Position numbers and translations under genes: made by a program
The notes under the pieces: model-generated
What the model was told of the DNA's origin: nothing
Database searches by the model: none
What the model saw: only the letters and a program-made list of their open reading frames with translations
DNA from: JAFARZ01 sp036490795
Lineage (GTDB): Bacteria; Actinomycetota; Actinomycetes; Streptosporangiales; Streptosporangiaceae
Direction of reading: 5' to 3'
DNA: 64,000 nucleotides
Assembly (NCBI GenBank): GCA_036490795.1
Contig: DASXDG010000165.1
Coordinates: forward strand, 1-64,000
In this document: positions 1 to 9,282 of the stretch, piece after piece
How the letters are laid out: each line of letters starts with the position of its first letter
Position numbering within the stretch: position 1 is the stretch's first letter

Positions 1-1
1 C

Positions 2-982
2 CGCGGGCCGGAGACCGGCAGCCCGGACGAGGCGGCGCACGTGCTCGAGTCGGGGACGGCCCGGTTCGTGTTCCGCGGCCCGGTCAAGGCCGGCACGGCG
101 CTCGGCGCCACCATCGCCGCGCACGGCGACGGCGTCTGTGATCTCGCGCTTGAGGTCAGCTCGGCGGAGGACGCGTACGCGTACGCGGTCTCGCACGGGG
201 CGCGCGGGCTGGAGGAGCCGCACATTACCGAGGACGAGCACGGCAAGGTCGTCCTGGCCGCGATCGCGACCTACGGCGACACCCGGCACACGCTGGTCGA
301 GCGGTCCGGGTACTCGGGCGTCTACCTGCCCGGGTTCGTACCGGCCGAGCCCGTCATCGAACCGCCGCGGCAGCCGTACTTCACCGAGATCGACCACTGC
401 GTCGGCAACGTCGAACTCGGCAAGATGGACGAGTGGGTGGAGTTCTATCACCGGGTCATGGGCTTCACGAACATGAAGGAGTTCGTCGGCGACGACATCG
501 CCACCGAATACTCCGCGCTCATGTCCAAGGTCGTCGCGGACGGCTCGCGCAAGGTCAAGTTCCCGCTGAACGAGCCGGCCGTCGGCAAACGCAAGTCGCA
601 GATCGACGAGTACCTGGAGTTCTACGGCGGCCCCGGCGTGCAGCACATCGCGCTGACCACCGACGACATCGTCGCCTCGGTGCGGGCGATGCGGGCGGCC
701 GGGGTGGAGTTCCTGAACACGCCCGACTCGTACTACGACGAGCTGGGATCCTGGGTCGGTGACACGCGGGTGCCGCTGGACACGCTTCGTGAGCTGGGCA
801 TCCAGGCGGACCGGGACGAGGACGGGTACCTGCTGCAGATCTTCACCCAGCTCGTTCAGGACCGGCCGACCATGTTCTTCGAGCTCATCGAGCGGCACGG
901 GTCGCAGGGCTTCGGCAAGGGCAACTTCAAGGCGCTGTTCGAAGCGATCGAGCGGGAGCAGGCCAGGCGCGGGAACCTATGA
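2..982 (+). CDS. hppD: 4-hydroxyphenylpyruvate dioxygenase, 5' end outside the window
   Basis: This Fe(II) dioxygenase converts 4-hydroxyphenylpyruvate to homogentisate in tyrosine catabolism. The reading frame is open from base 2, so the true start lies upstream; about 326 codons are visible against roughly 380 in actinobacterial homologues, so some 55 N-terminal residues are missing. The iron-binding triad typical of the family can be seen: the His in TEIDHCVGN (bases 395-397), the His in VQHIALTTDD (about 644-646) and the Glu in FFELIERHG (about 881-883), followed by the usual GNFKALFEAIE tail. The stop codon lies inside a 15-bp near-duplication (969-998). It is convergent with the frameshifted gene on the right, with a gap of only 9 bp. 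Identification is firm. Confidence 0.95.
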   Translation, partial: RGPETGSPDEAAHVLESGTARFVFRGPVKAGTALGATIAAHGDGVCDLALEVSSAEDAYAYAVSHGARGLEEPHITEDEHGKVVLAAIATYGDTRHTLVERSGYSGVYLPGFVPAEPVIEPPRQPYFTEIDHCVGNVELGKMDEWVEFYHRVMGFTNMKEFVGDDIATEYSALMSKVVADGSRKVKFPLNEPAVGKRKSQIDEYLEFYGGPGVQHIALTTDDIVASVRAMRAAGVEFLNTPDSYYDELGSWVGDTRVPLDTLRELGIQADRDEDGYLLQIFTQLVQDRPTMFFELIERHGSQGFGKGNFKALFEAIEREQARRGNL

Positions 983-998
983 CGCGGGAACCTATGAT
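969..998. repeat. 15-bp tandem duplication over the hppD stop codon
   Basis: The unit GCGGGAACCTATGAC (969-983) is repeated with one change at 984-998. The first unit holds the TGA stop of hppD and the second holds the TAG stop of the convergent gene (992-994, read on the minus strand). Confidence 0.8.
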
Positions 999-1463
999 GC
1001 GGGAGACCGGAACCGCGGCAGGGTCGGGACCCTGACCACGAGCGGTCGCTTACCCGGCGCGGGCGGGACCGCGGGGATAAACCACATGGTCATGAAGTGA
1101 CCCGAGGTGGCGATGATGACGAAGTTGACATTGCCGTGGCCCTGGTGTTCCGCCCGCTTAACCGTGGCCGATTCGCGCACGGGGATGGTGTAGCGGGTGC
1201 CGGTGATCGTCTTCCAGGCGAGCGGGATGTTCTCGAGCTTCCGCGGCACGCCGTGCGCGTTGTAGCCGGACGCGAGCTGCGCTTGGACCAGCACGGTGGC
1301 GGTACGGGCCGGCAGTTTCCCGCGGACCGATCCGGTGAAGATCAGCACCACTGGCTGTCCCGGCCGGTGCGGCCTGAGCCGATAGAACCCCCAGCGGGAT
1401 ACTGGCCGCCGCCACCGTCGCGACCGCGACCGCGGCGCGTCGCCAGCGCGCCCTTGCCGTCAA
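992..1463 (-). pseudogene. Secreted protein of unknown function, interrupted by a frameshift
   Basis: A TTG codon at 1463-1461 follows a strong GGGGAGG ribosome binding site with 6 bp spacing. It opens a frame encoding a classic signal peptide: an Arg-rich start (TARARWRR), an Ala/Val-rich core and an A-Q-A-A cleavage region. Near 1350-1365 this frame drifts into unlikely sequence, while the adjacent frame takes over smoothly with QPVVLIFTGSVRG and runs to a TAG at 992. A one-base shift in the GCCGGGACAG stretch joins the two halves. The C-terminal 119 residues look like a compact beta-rich domain (GYNAHGVPRKLENIP, GNVNFVIIATSGHF) that I do not recognise. Either the gene is truly broken or the assembly has a 1-nt error. 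It is divergent from the MoxR gene. Confidence 0.6.
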
Positions 1464-1571
1464 TGTCGGCCTCCCCGTACCGATCGTCCCCTGGGCGTCA
1501 GTGTACACCCGACAGAGCCGCCTGGACTGGGACATATGCACACAGCCGGGATCACCGCATAGTGTCGAAGT

Positions 1572-2972
1572 GTGCAGCGACCTACGAACACCACGCTGGG
1601 CGACCTCCGGGCCAGCGGACACGAGTACCGGACCGTCAAAGAAGAGATCAGGCAGAACCTGCTCGACCGGCTGAGAGCCGGCCAGGATCCCTTCCCCGGC
1701 ATCATCGGGTTCGGCGACACTGTCCTGCCGCACCTGGAACGGGCCCTCATCGCGGGGCACGACATCATCTTGCTTGGCGAGCGCGGCCAGGGAAAGACCA
1801 GGTTGATCCGCACGCTCGGCGGACTGCTCGACGAGTGGACGCCGGTCGTCGCGGGATGCGAGATCAACGACCACCCGTACGCGCCGGTGTGCGCGCGTTG
1901 CGTGCGGCTCGCGGGCGAGCTCGGTGACGAGCTGCCAGTAGCGTGGTGGGGCCGCGACGAGCGGTACGGCGAGAAGCTCGCCACGCCCGACACAAGCATC
2001 GGCGACCTCATCGGTGACATCGACCCGGTGAAGGTGGCCGAGGGACGCACGCTCGGCGACCCGGAAACGATTCACTACGGGCTGGTACCGCGCACCAACC
2101 GCGGCATCTTCTCGCTGAACGAGCTGCCCGACCTGGCCGAGCGGATCCAGGTGTCACTGCTGAACGTGCTGGAAGAGCGCGACATCGGCGTGCGCGGCTA
2201 CGCGATGCGGCTGCCGCTCGACCTGCTGCTCGTGGCCAGCGCCAACCCCGAGGACTACACCAGCAGGGGCCGGATCATCACGCCGCTGAAGGACCGGTTC
2301 GGCGCGGAGATCCGCACCCACTACCCGCGCACGCTGGACGACGAGCTCGCGCTGATCGCGCAGGAGGCCGAGCTGCCATCGTCGGCTGAGATTCCCGAGC
2401 ACCTTATCGAGGTCATCGCGCGGTTCACCAGGCTGGTCCGTGACTCGCCCGCGGTGGACTCCAGGTCCGGGGTATCCGCGCGGTTCGCCATCGCCGCCGC
2501 GGAGAGCGCCGCCGCGTCCGCCGTGCGGCGGGCGGCGCTGACCGCGGACGACGCACCAGTACCCGTGGCGCGCGTGTGCGACCTGGCGCCGGTGGTGCCC
2601 ACGCTGCGCGGCAAGGTCGAGTTCGAGGTCAGCGAGGAGGGCCGCGAGGAAGACCTGCTCGCCGGGATGCTACGCCGCGCCATCGCCGACACGTTCCGCG
2701 CGCACCTGGGCAGTGCGGACCTGTCTGGCCTGCTGGCCCGTTTCGACGACGGTTCCACGGTCGAGGCCGGCGAGGCGGTACCAGCCGCCGATCTCCTGCG
2801 CCGGACCGGCGAGGTGCCAGGACTGGCCAAGATCATGGAACGGCTCGGCATGGACGGCGGTGAGTCCTTCGGCCACGCCGCGGCCGCGCTCGAGTTCGCC
2901 CTGGAAGGGCTGTACCTGATGCGGCGCCTGTCCAAGGACACCAGCGGAGAATCCAACGTCTACCGGATGTAG
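1572..2972 (+). CDS. MoxR-type AAA+ ATPase (magnesium chelatase ChlI-like)
   Basis: The product has 466 residues and starts at GTG; no strong ribosome binding site is visible. The Walker A motif GERGQGKT is at residues 69-76, and the Walker B/sensor region is around SLNELPDLAERIQ (about 177-190). A Cys cluster (C96, C107, C110) lies in the insert after the first strand and could bind metal. MoxR ATPases work with a VWA-domain partner as chaperone-like complexes that mature or remodel other proteins. The VWA gene follows after 2 bp, so the two are very likely co-translated. The client protein cannot be told from the sequence. Confidence 0.88.
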   Translation: MQRPTNTTLGDLRASGHEYRTVKEEIRQNLLDRLRAGQDPFPGIIGFGDTVLPHLERALIAGHDIILLGERGQGKTRLIRTLGGLLDEWTPVVAGCEINDHPYAPVCARCVRLAGELGDELPVAWWGRDERYGEKLATPDTSIGDLIGDIDPVKVAEGRTLGDPETIHYGLVPRTNRGIFSLNELPDLAERIQVSLLNVLEERDIGVRGYAMRLPLDLLLVASANPEDYTSRGRIITPLKDRFGAEIRTHYPRTLDDELALIAQEAELPSSAEIPEHLIEVIARFTRLVRDSPAVDSRSGVSARFAIAAAESAAASAVRRAALTADDAPVPVARVCDLAPVVPTLRGKVEFEVSEEGREEDLLAGMLRRAIADTFRAHLGSADLSGLLARFDDGSTVEAGEAVPAADLLRRTGEVPGLAKIMERLGMDGGESFGHAAAALEFALEGLYLMRRLSKDTSGESNVYRM

Positions 2973-2974
2973 CC

Positions 2975-4927
2975 ATGGCAACGTATAAGTACGGCCCGTA
3001 CGACGGCGGACCCGATCCGCTGGCATCGCCCTTCGACGTGCGCGCCGCGGTCGACGCCATGGGCGAGGATGTGCTCGACGGCGCCTCGCCGGGGGACGCG
3101 CTGCGCGACCTGCTCCGCCGCGGCCTCGGTGACCGGCGCGGCCTGGATGACATGCTCCGCCGGGTGCGCGAACGGCAGCGGGAGATCCGGTCAAGCGGGC
3201 GGCTCGACGGCATCCTGGAACAGGCGCGCGCGCTGCTCGACACCGCGATCGGGCAGGAACGGGCCGAGCTGTTCCCCGACCCCTCCGACGAGGCGCGGAT
3301 GCGCGAAGCCAACCTGGACTCGCTGCCGCCGGACACGGCGGGGGCGATCCGGGAGCTGTCCGACTACGACTGGCAGTCCTCAGCGGCACGGGCGACGTTC
3401 GAGCGGCTGCGCGACCTGCTGCGCAGCGAAGTGCTCGACAGCCAGTTCCGCGGCATCAAGCAGGCGCTCGGCAGCCCCGATCCGCAGGCGATACAGCAGG
3501 TCAAGGACATGCTTGCCGACCTGAACGAGATGCTCGCCGCGGACGCCCGCGGTGAGCACACGCAGGCCGACTTCGACCGGTTCATGGACCGGTACGGCGA
3601 GATGTTCCCCGACAACCCTCGTGACCTGGAAGAGCTCGTCGACTCCCTGGTCAGCCGGATGGCCGCCGCGGAACGGCTGCTGAACTCGCTCAGCGACGAA
3701 CAGCGTGCCGAACTCGCCGACCTTATGTCGCAGGCGCTCGACGACGCGGGCCTGGCCGCGGAGATGTCACGCCTGGGTGACGCGCTGCGCACCCGGCGTC
3801 CGGACTTCAATCCCGGGTTCGGCGATCCCCGGATGACCGGCGAGCAGCCGCTCGGGCTCAGCGATGCCACCTCGGCGCTCGCCGAACTCGCCGACCTGGC
3901 CGCACTGGAGGCGTCGCTGGCGCAGGACTACCCGGGTGCGAGCCTGGACGACGTCGACGAGGAGGCAGTCAGGCGTGCGTTCGGGCGGCAGGCGGTCGAC
4001 GACATCGAGGCACTGCGGCAGATCGAGCGTGAGCTCGAGGCACAAGGCTTTCTCGCGCGAGCCGGGGGCCGGCTCGAACTGACGCCGAAGGCAGTGCGGC
4101 GGCTCGGTGACACCGCGCTGCGGCACGTGTTCGGCTCGCTTCAAGGCTCCGGCCGGAGCAGCGGAGACCACGACCAGCAGGGCGCCGGGCAGGCCGGAGA
4201 GCTGACCGGGACGACACGGGCGTGGGAGTTCGGCGACGAACAGCCCATCGACGCGGCCGCGACGGTGCGCAATGCCATCTTGCGCAGTACCGGTGGCGAC
4301 ATCCGCCTCCGGCCGGAAGACTTCGAAGTCGCGGAGACAGAGCGGCGCAGCGTGGCCTGCGTGTCGCTGCTTGTTGACCTGTCCTACTCGATGCACCTGC
4401 GCGGGACCTGGGGTGTCGCCAAGCAGACGGCGCTGGCCTTGCACTCCTTGCTGCGCACGCGCTTCCCGCAGGACGCGCTGCAAGTCGTCGGCTTCTCCAA
4501 CTACGCGCGCGAACTGCGCGAGACCGAACTCGCCGGGCTCGGCTGGGAAATGGTGCAGGGCACCAACCTGCATCACGCGTTGCTGCTGGCCGGGCGGCAC
4601 ATTGATCGCCACCCCGAACACGAGCCTGTGGTCATCGTGATCACCGACGGCGAGCCGACCGCACACCTGCAGCGCGACGGCCGTTACTGGTTCGACTGGC
4701 CGCCATCACCGGAGACCGTCGAGCTGACACTGGCCGAAGTGGACAAGATGACCAGGCGCCACGCCACGCTGAACGTTTTCATGCTGGCGGACGACCCTGG
4801 ACTGAGCGCGTTCGTGGAGAATGTGGCCAAGCGCAACGGCGGTCGCGTGCTCCAGGCGGATCCAGAACATCTCAGTCAGTACGTCATCCGCGACTTTCTG
4901 CACTCCCGGCGGACCATTCGACGGTAG
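2975..4927 (+). CDS. VWA-domain protein, partner of the MoxR ATPase
   Basis: The product has 650 residues, with ATG 2 bp after the ATPase stop. The first 450 residues are charged, mostly helical and rich in Asp/Glu/Arg, without a recognised domain. The C-terminal 200 residues form a von Willebrand factor A fold with a complete MIDAS metal site: DLSYS near residue 468, the Thr in QGTNLH, and the Asp in ITDGEP. No signal peptide or membrane segment is seen, so it should be cytoplasmic. By analogy with known MoxR-VWA pairs it probably gives substrate recognition to the AAA ring. Confidence 0.88.
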   Translation: MATYKYGPYDGGPDPLASPFDVRAAVDAMGEDVLDGASPGDALRDLLRRGLGDRRGLDDMLRRVRERQREIRSSGRLDGILEQARALLDTAIGQERAELFPDPSDEARMREANLDSLPPDTAGAIRELSDYDWQSSAARATFERLRDLLRSEVLDSQFRGIKQALGSPDPQAIQQVKDMLADLNEMLAADARGEHTQADFDRFMDRYGEMFPDNPRDLEELVDSLVSRMAAAERLLNSLSDEQRAELADLMSQALDDAGLAAEMSRLGDALRTRRPDFNPGFGDPRMTGEQPLGLSDATSALAELADLAALEASLAQDYPGASLDDVDEEAVRRAFGRQAVDDIEALRQIERELEAQGFLARAGGRLELTPKAVRRLGDTALRHVFGSLQGSGRSSGDHDQQGAGQAGELTGTTRAWEFGDEQPIDAAATVRNAILRSTGGDIRLRPEDFEVAETERRSVACVSLLVDLSYSMHLRGTWGVAKQTALALHSLLRTRFPQDALQVVGFSNYARELRETELAGLGWEMVQGTNLHHALLLAGRHIDRHPEHEPVVIVITDGEPTAHLQRDGRYWFDWPPSPETVELTLAEVDKMTRRHATLNVFMLADDPGLSAFVENVAKRNGGRVLQADPEHLSQYVIRDFLHSRRTIRR

Positions 4928-4945
4928 ATTTTCCTAGTCGGCCGG

Positions 4946-4971
4946 GGAACCTAGTGACCTGATGCCGTAAT
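4946..4971 (+). promoter_or_regulatory. Possible ECF-type promoter for the small membrane protein
   Basis: GGAAC at 4946-4950 and CGTAAT at 4966-4971, with 15 bp between, resemble the GGAAC/CGT promoters of envelope-stress ECF sigma factors. The spacing is at the short end. It differs from the GTAnnCC motif found in the polysaccharide locus. Confidence 0.25.
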
Positions 4972-5011
4972 ACCGCTCGAACGTACGTCCGTACAAGGAG
5001 AAAGAAAACCA

Positions 5012-5308
5012 GTGAGCGCAGTACCGTCTGACAGCTCGGCGTCCAGCCGCAAGATCGTCGCGATCATCTGCATCGTTCTCGCCGTTCTGTTCATCGTCCT
5101 CGGCCTGGTATACGCCATTGAGCCGGCCAAGTCCCTGCCCAGCATCATGGGCCACAAGAACTCGACGGGCCACCACGCGCTGCGCATGGCCGCGTCGTTC
5201 ATCATCGGTATCGTGTTCGTCGCCGCCGCGTGGATCGCGAAGGCCTACAAGCCGAAGCCGCAGGTGCCGACCAGCACGCCGGACAACAGCGCCCCGGTGA
5301 GCCACTAA
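5012..5308 (+). CDS. Small membrane protein of unknown function
   Basis: The product has 98 residues and starts at GTG, with an AAGGAG site about 11 bp upstream. A short Ser-rich cytoplasmic head is followed by a transmembrane segment at residues 13-36, a polar loop with GHKNSTGHHALR, a second transmembrane segment at about 58-76 and a Pro-rich tail. The layout resembles small DUF-type two-helix actinobacterial membrane proteins. No family is assigned. A strong hairpin follows the stop. Confidence 0.75.
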   Translation: MSAVPSDSSASSRKIVAIICIVLAVLFIVLGLVYAIEPAKSLPSIMGHKNSTGHHALRMAASFIIGIVFVAAAWIAKAYKPKPQVPTSTPDNSAPVSH

Positions 5309-5324
5309 TCCGGTTACGCACGCT

Positions 5325-5360
5325 TGCGCCAGGCCCTCGGAATACCGAGTGCCTGGCGCA
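5325..5360. terminator. Bidirectional hairpin terminator
   Basis: A 10-bp stem (5325-5334 with 5351-5360) continues after one C/T mismatch into a 5-bp stem (5336-5340 with 5345-5349) closed by an AATA loop. It lies between the convergent stops of the small membrane gene and metB, so it can serve both. Confidence 0.8.
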
Positions 5361-5394
5361 GATCGTTCTATCTGGGGAAACCCCCCTTGGACGG

Positions 5395-6537
5395 CTATCC
5401 CAGTGCTTGCCGCAGGTCTTCGCTGAGATCGTCGCAATCCTCAATGCCGACCGAGAGCCTGATCAGGTCCGACGGCACCTCGAGCGCAGAACCCGCGGCC
5501 GAGGCGTGCGTCATCCGCCCCGGGTGCTCGATCAGCGATTCCACTCCGCCCAGCGACTCTCCCAGCGTGAACAGGCGGGTCCGGCCGCAGACGTCAATCG
5601 CGGCCTGCTCGCCCTCGGCCAGGCGGAACGACACGATCCCGCCGAACCCCTTCATCTGGGTGAGCGCGGTCTTGTGACTAGGGTGGCCGGGGAGCCCTGG
5701 ATACAGGACGCCGGAGACCTTCGGGTGGCTGGTGAGCATCTCCGCGATGCGGGTCGCGTTCGCGCAGTGCCTGTCCATCCGCACCGCGAGCGTCTTGATC
5801 CCGCGCAGCGTCAGCCACGCGTCGAACGGCCCGGCCGCGGCGCCGGTCGCGTTCTGCATGTAGGCGAGCCGTTCCGCGGCGTCGGTGTCCTTCGTGATGA
5901 TCGCTCCCCCGACCACATCGGAGTGCCCGCCGATGTATTTGGTGGTCGAGTGCACGACGAAGTCCGCGCCGAACGCGAGCGGCTGCTGCAGATACGGGGA
6001 CGCGAACGTGTTGTCCACCACGAGCTGGGCCTGCGCCGCGTGCGCGACATCGGCCAGCTCGGCGATGTCCGCGACGTTCAGCAGCGGGTTCGTGGGCGTC
6101 TCGACCCACACTATTCTCGCGCCGGTCGTCTCGAGCGCCTCACGGACGGCGGCGGGATCGGTGACCGGGATCACCGTGTGCCCGATACCCCAGCCGGAGA
6201 GAACCCGGGAGAACAGCCGGTAGGTGCCGCCGTACGCGTCGTCGGGGATCAGCACGTGATCCCCCGGCTTGACGATGGTGCGCAGCAGGCAGTCCTCGGC
6301 GGCCATGCCGCTGGCGAAGGCCAGCGCCCGGGCGCCCCCCTCGAGGGCGGCCAGGCACTGCTCGAGGGCGGTCCTGGTCGGGTTCGCCGTGCGTGAGTAC
6401 TCGTAACCGCCGCGCGTGCCGCCTACGCCGTCCTGTTTATAGGTCGAGGTCAGGTAGACCGGAGGAACGACCGCGCCGGTCAGCGGGTCGGGCTCCTGGC
6501 CGGCGTGAATGGCCAGCGTCTCGAACGAGTCCGTCAT
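5395..6537 (-). CDS. metB: Cystathionine gamma-synthase / gamma-lyase family PLP enzyme
   Basis: The product has 380 residues, the usual length for the Cys/Met metabolism PLP family. The PLP-binding lysine is K200 in HSTTKYIGGHSD; the PLP-contacting Asp is D175 in VVDNTF. Other family marks are YEYSRTANPTR (residues 45-55) and the SLGGVESLIEHP segment near the C terminus. It lies 7 bp downstream of cbs, so the pair forms a transsulfuration operon. Whether it mainly makes cystathionine from an activated homoserine or cleaves it cannot be decided by motif; its neighbour cbs favours reverse transsulfuration (gamma-lyase activity). Confidence 0.93.
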   Translation of the reverse strand: MTDSFETLAIHAGQEPDPLTGAVVPPVYLTSTYKQDGVGGTRGGYEYSRTANPTRTALEQCLAALEGGARALAFASGMAAEDCLLRTIVKPGDHVLIPDDAYGGTYRLFSRVLSGWGIGHTVIPVTDPAAVREALETTGARIVWVETPTNPLLNVADIAELADVAHAAQAQLVVDNTFASPYLQQPLAFGADFVVHSTTKYIGGHSDVVGGAIITKDTDAAERLAYMQNATGAAAGPFDAWLTLRGIKTLAVRMDRHCANATRIAEMLTSHPKVSGVLYPGLPGHPSHKTALTQMKGFGGIVSFRLAEGEQAAIDVCGRTRLFTLGESLGGVESLIEHPGRMTHASAAGSALEVPSDLIRLSVGIEDCDDLSEDLRQALG

Positions 6538-6544
6538 CGTAGGG

Positions 6545-7927
6545 TTATCCGTTCTGTGCTGCCAGGAAGGTCAGCACGTCTTGGCGAGTGAGGAGGCCGG
6601 ACGGCTTGCCGTCCACGTGCACAACAGCGGCGCCCGCCTTCTCCAGCGCCAGCACCGCCTTGGAAACCAGTTCTCCGGAGCCTACCGTGGGCAGCGGCGG
6701 CGACATGTGCCCGCCGACCTCGTCGGTGGGTCTGGCCCGGCCGGCCACTAGCGCGTCGAGAAGATCCCGTTCCCCTACCGATCCGACAACCTCGGCCGCC
6801 ATCAGCGGCGGTTCTTCCTTCACGACCGGGAGCTGCGACACGTCGTACTCGCGCAGCAGCGCGATCGCGGCACCGACCGTCTCGTCCGGGTGGACGTGCA
6901 CGAGTTCGGGAAGGCTGCGTTCCCTGCTGTTCAGGATGTCCACCACCAGCGGCTCGGTGGTCTGGGCGTTCAGGAAGCCGTAGTCCGACATCCACTCGTC
7001 GTTGAAGATCTTGGACAGGTAGCCGCGGCCCCCGTCGGGCAGCAGCACGACGATGACCGCGTCCTTGTTCTCCGGCCTGGCAGCGACGCGCAGCGCCGCC
7101 ACCACCGCCAGCCCGCACGAACCGCCGGTGAGCAGCGCTTCCTCCCTGGCCAGGCGCCGTGTCATGCCGAACGAGTCGGCGTCGCTGACCGCGATGATCT
7201 CATCGCACACGTCCGGGTCGTAGGTGGCCGGCCAGATGTCCTCGCCCACGCCCTCGACCAGGTACGGGCGCCCGGTACCGCCGGAGTACACCGAGCCTTC
7301 CGGGTCGGCACCGACGATCTTGACCGCGCCGTTCGAGATGTCCTTCAGGTACCTGCCGGTGCCGGTGATCGTGCCGCCGGTCCCGATGCCCGCCACGAAG
7401 TGGGTCACCGTACCGTCGGTCTGCTCCCAGATTTCCGGCCCGGTGGTGGCGTAGTGCGACGCGGGATTCTCCGGGTTGGAGTACTGGTCGGGCTGCCACG
7501 CGCCCGGGGTCTGTGCGGTAAGCCGCCGCGCGACGCTGTAGTAGGAGTCGGGGTGGTCGGGAGCGACCGTTGTCGGGCACACCACCACCTCCGCGCCGTA
7601 GGCGCGCAGGACGCTGATCTTGTCCTGGGCCACCTTGTCCGGGCAGATGAAGATGCACCGGTAGCCACGCTCGGAAGCGACGATGGCCAGTCCGACCCCG
7701 GTGTTCCCGGAGGTGGGCTCGACGATCGTGCCGCCCGGCTTGAGGATGCCCTTATTCTCCGCATCGATAATCATTCGCAGCGCGATGCGATCCTTGACCG
7801 AACCGCCCGGATTGAAGTATTCAACCTTTGCGAGCACCGTGGCGCCGGGGATCCCCCGGGTCACAGACCTGAGCCGTACCAGCGGGGTGTTGCCGACCAG
7901 CCCGCTCAATGAGTCATATACCTGCAT
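6545..7927 (-). CDS. cbs: Cystathionine beta-synthase with C-terminal CBS pair
   Basis: The product has 460 residues. The catalytic PLP fold-type II domain carries the Schiff-base lysine K45 in GGSVKDRIAL and the phosphate-binding PTSGNTG loop at 71-77. Residues from about 335 to the end form two CBS domains (VHPDETVGAAIALLREYDV and later GLLTRQDVL), a regulatory module also found in the mammalian and mycobacterial enzymes. There is no N-terminal haem-binding extension. The enzyme condenses serine and homocysteine to cystathionine. The start ATG has an AGGA site. The gene is divergent from the thiolase with only about 50 bp between. Confidence 0.93.
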   Translation of the reverse strand: MQVYDSLSGLVGNTPLVRLRSVTRGIPGATVLAKVEYFNPGGSVKDRIALRMIIDAENKGILKPGGTIVEPTSGNTGVGLAIVASERGYRCIFICPDKVAQDKISVLRAYGAEVVVCPTTVAPDHPDSYYSVARRLTAQTPGAWQPDQYSNPENPASHYATTGPEIWEQTDGTVTHFVAGIGTGGTITGTGRYLKDISNGAVKIVGADPEGSVYSGGTGRPYLVEGVGEDIWPATYDPDVCDEIIAVSDADSFGMTRRLAREEALLTGGSCGLAVVAALRVAARPENKDAVIVVLLPDGGRGYLSKIFNDEWMSDYGFLNAQTTEPLVVDILNSRERSLPELVHVHPDETVGAAIALLREYDVSQLPVVKEEPPLMAAEVVGSVGERDLLDALVAGRARPTDEVGGHMSPPLPTVGSGELVSKAVLALEKAGAAVVHVDGKPSGLLTRQDVLTFLAAQNG

Positions 7928-7978
7928 GCGGTTATCCTAGAGAAACATGGTAGTTACCGAGCAGTAGGAGGGCCCGCT

Positions 7979-9199
7979 ATGCCAGAGGCCGTGATCGTCG
8001 CGACAGCCCGCTCGCCCATCGGCCGCGCGTTCAAGGGGTCGCTGACCGGCATCCGCCCGGATGACCTCACCGCGCAGATCGTCAGCGCCGCCCTGAGTAA
8101 GGTGCCGCGGCTGGATCCCGGCGACATCGAGGATCTCATCCTGGGCTGCGGACTGCCAGGAGGCGAGCAGGGCTTCAACATGGCCCGGGTGGTCGCGGTG
8201 CTGCTCGGTCACGACAAGCTGCCCGGCACGACGGTCACCAGGTACTGCTCCTCATCGCTGCAGACGACCAGGATGGCGTTCCACGCGATCAAGGCCGGCG
8301 AAGGCGACGTGTACATCTCGGCGGGCGTGGAATGCGTCAGCAGGTTCGGCAAGGGCAGCAGCGACTCGCTGCCCGATACGCGTAACCCCCTGTTCTCCGA
8401 TGCGCAGATTCGATCAGAACAAGCATCCGATGGCACTCGCGGTCCATGGCACGACCCGCGGCAAGACGACCAGTTGCCTGACGTCTACATCGCCATGGGC
8501 CAGACGGCCGAGAACGTGGCCGAGATGCGCGGCATCTCCCGGCAGGAGCAGGACGAATTCGGCGTCCGCTCGCAGAACCTGGCCGAAAAAGCACTGGCCA
8601 ACGGATTCTGGCAGCGCGAGATCACTCCGGTGACACTGCCGGACGGATCGGTGGTGTCCGCCGATGACGGGCCGCGGCCGGGGACGACACTGGAGAAGGT
8701 GTCCACGCTGCAACCGGTGTTCCGCCCGAACGGGACGGTGACGGCGGGCAACTGCTGCCCGCTCAACGACGGTGCCGCCGCCGTGATCGTGATGAGTGAC
8801 GTCAAGGCCGCTCAGCTTGGCATTACGCCCCTGGCCAGGATCGTGTCCTCCGGGGTGACAGCCTTGTCCCCCGAGACCATGGGCCTCGGTCCGGTCCAGG
8901 CATCGAGGCAGGCACTGACCAGGGCCGGCCTGGCTGTCAGCGACATCGACCTGGTCGAGATCAACGAGGCGTTCGCCGCCCAGGTCATCCCCTCCTACCA
9001 GGAGCTCGGCGTGGATCTGAGCAGGCTCAACGTGAACGGCGGAGCGATCGCCGTCGGGCACCCGTTCGGCATGACCGGCGCGCGCATCACCACCACGCTG
9101 CTGAACAGCCTGCAGTTCCACGACAAGACGATGGGGCTGGAGACCATGTGCGTCGGCGGCGGCCAGGGCATGGCGATGATCTTTGAACGACTCAGTTAA
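7979..9199 (+). CDS. Acetyl-CoA C-acetyltransferase (thiolase)
   Basis: The product has 406 residues; its ATG follows an AGGAGG site by 7-8 bp. The acylated cysteine is C90 in TRYCSSSLQT; the catalytic His is in AVGHPFGMTGAR (about 358) and the second Cys in MCVGGGQGMAM (about 392). The segment VEINEAFAAQ is typical of the family. It either cleaves 3-ketoacyl-CoA in beta-oxidation or condenses acetyl-CoA; a degradative role is the usual annotation. It stands alone rather than beside a FadB-type gene. Confidence 0.93.
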   Translation: MPEAVIVATARSPIGRAFKGSLTGIRPDDLTAQIVSAALSKVPRLDPGDIEDLILGCGLPGGEQGFNMARVVAVLLGHDKLPGTTVTRYCSSSLQTTRMAFHAIKAGEGDVYISAGVECVSRFGKGSSDSLPDTRNPLFSDAQIRSEQASDGTRGPWHDPRQDDQLPDVYIAMGQTAENVAEMRGISRQEQDEFGVRSQNLAEKALANGFWQREITPVTLPDGSVVSADDGPRPGTTLEKVSTLQPVFRPNGTVTAGNCCPLNDGAAAVIVMSDVKAAQLGITPLARIVSSGVTALSPETMGLGPVQASRQALTRAGLAVSDIDLVEINEAFAAQVIPSYQELGVDLSRLNVNGGAIAVGHPFGMTGARITTTLLNSLQFHDKTMGLETMCVGGGQGMAMIFERLS

Positions 9200-9282
9200 T
9201 TTTTGGTAACCGTTAGGGGGTTGTCAGGGGGTGGATAGTAAGGCACGCTCACGGTAAGAGCAGCCATCCCTCGGAGGTGCCA

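Noticed and set aside
1503..1531. GTACACC upstream of the MoxR gene as a shared-motif -35 box
   Set aside because: The sequence 16 bp downstream is ACTGGG, not CGTCnA.
1572..4927. MoxR-VWA pair as an anti-phage system
   Set aside because: Some defence systems use MoxR/VWA proteins, but here there is no nuclease, protease or other effector nearby and both genes look like the common housekeeping-type pair.
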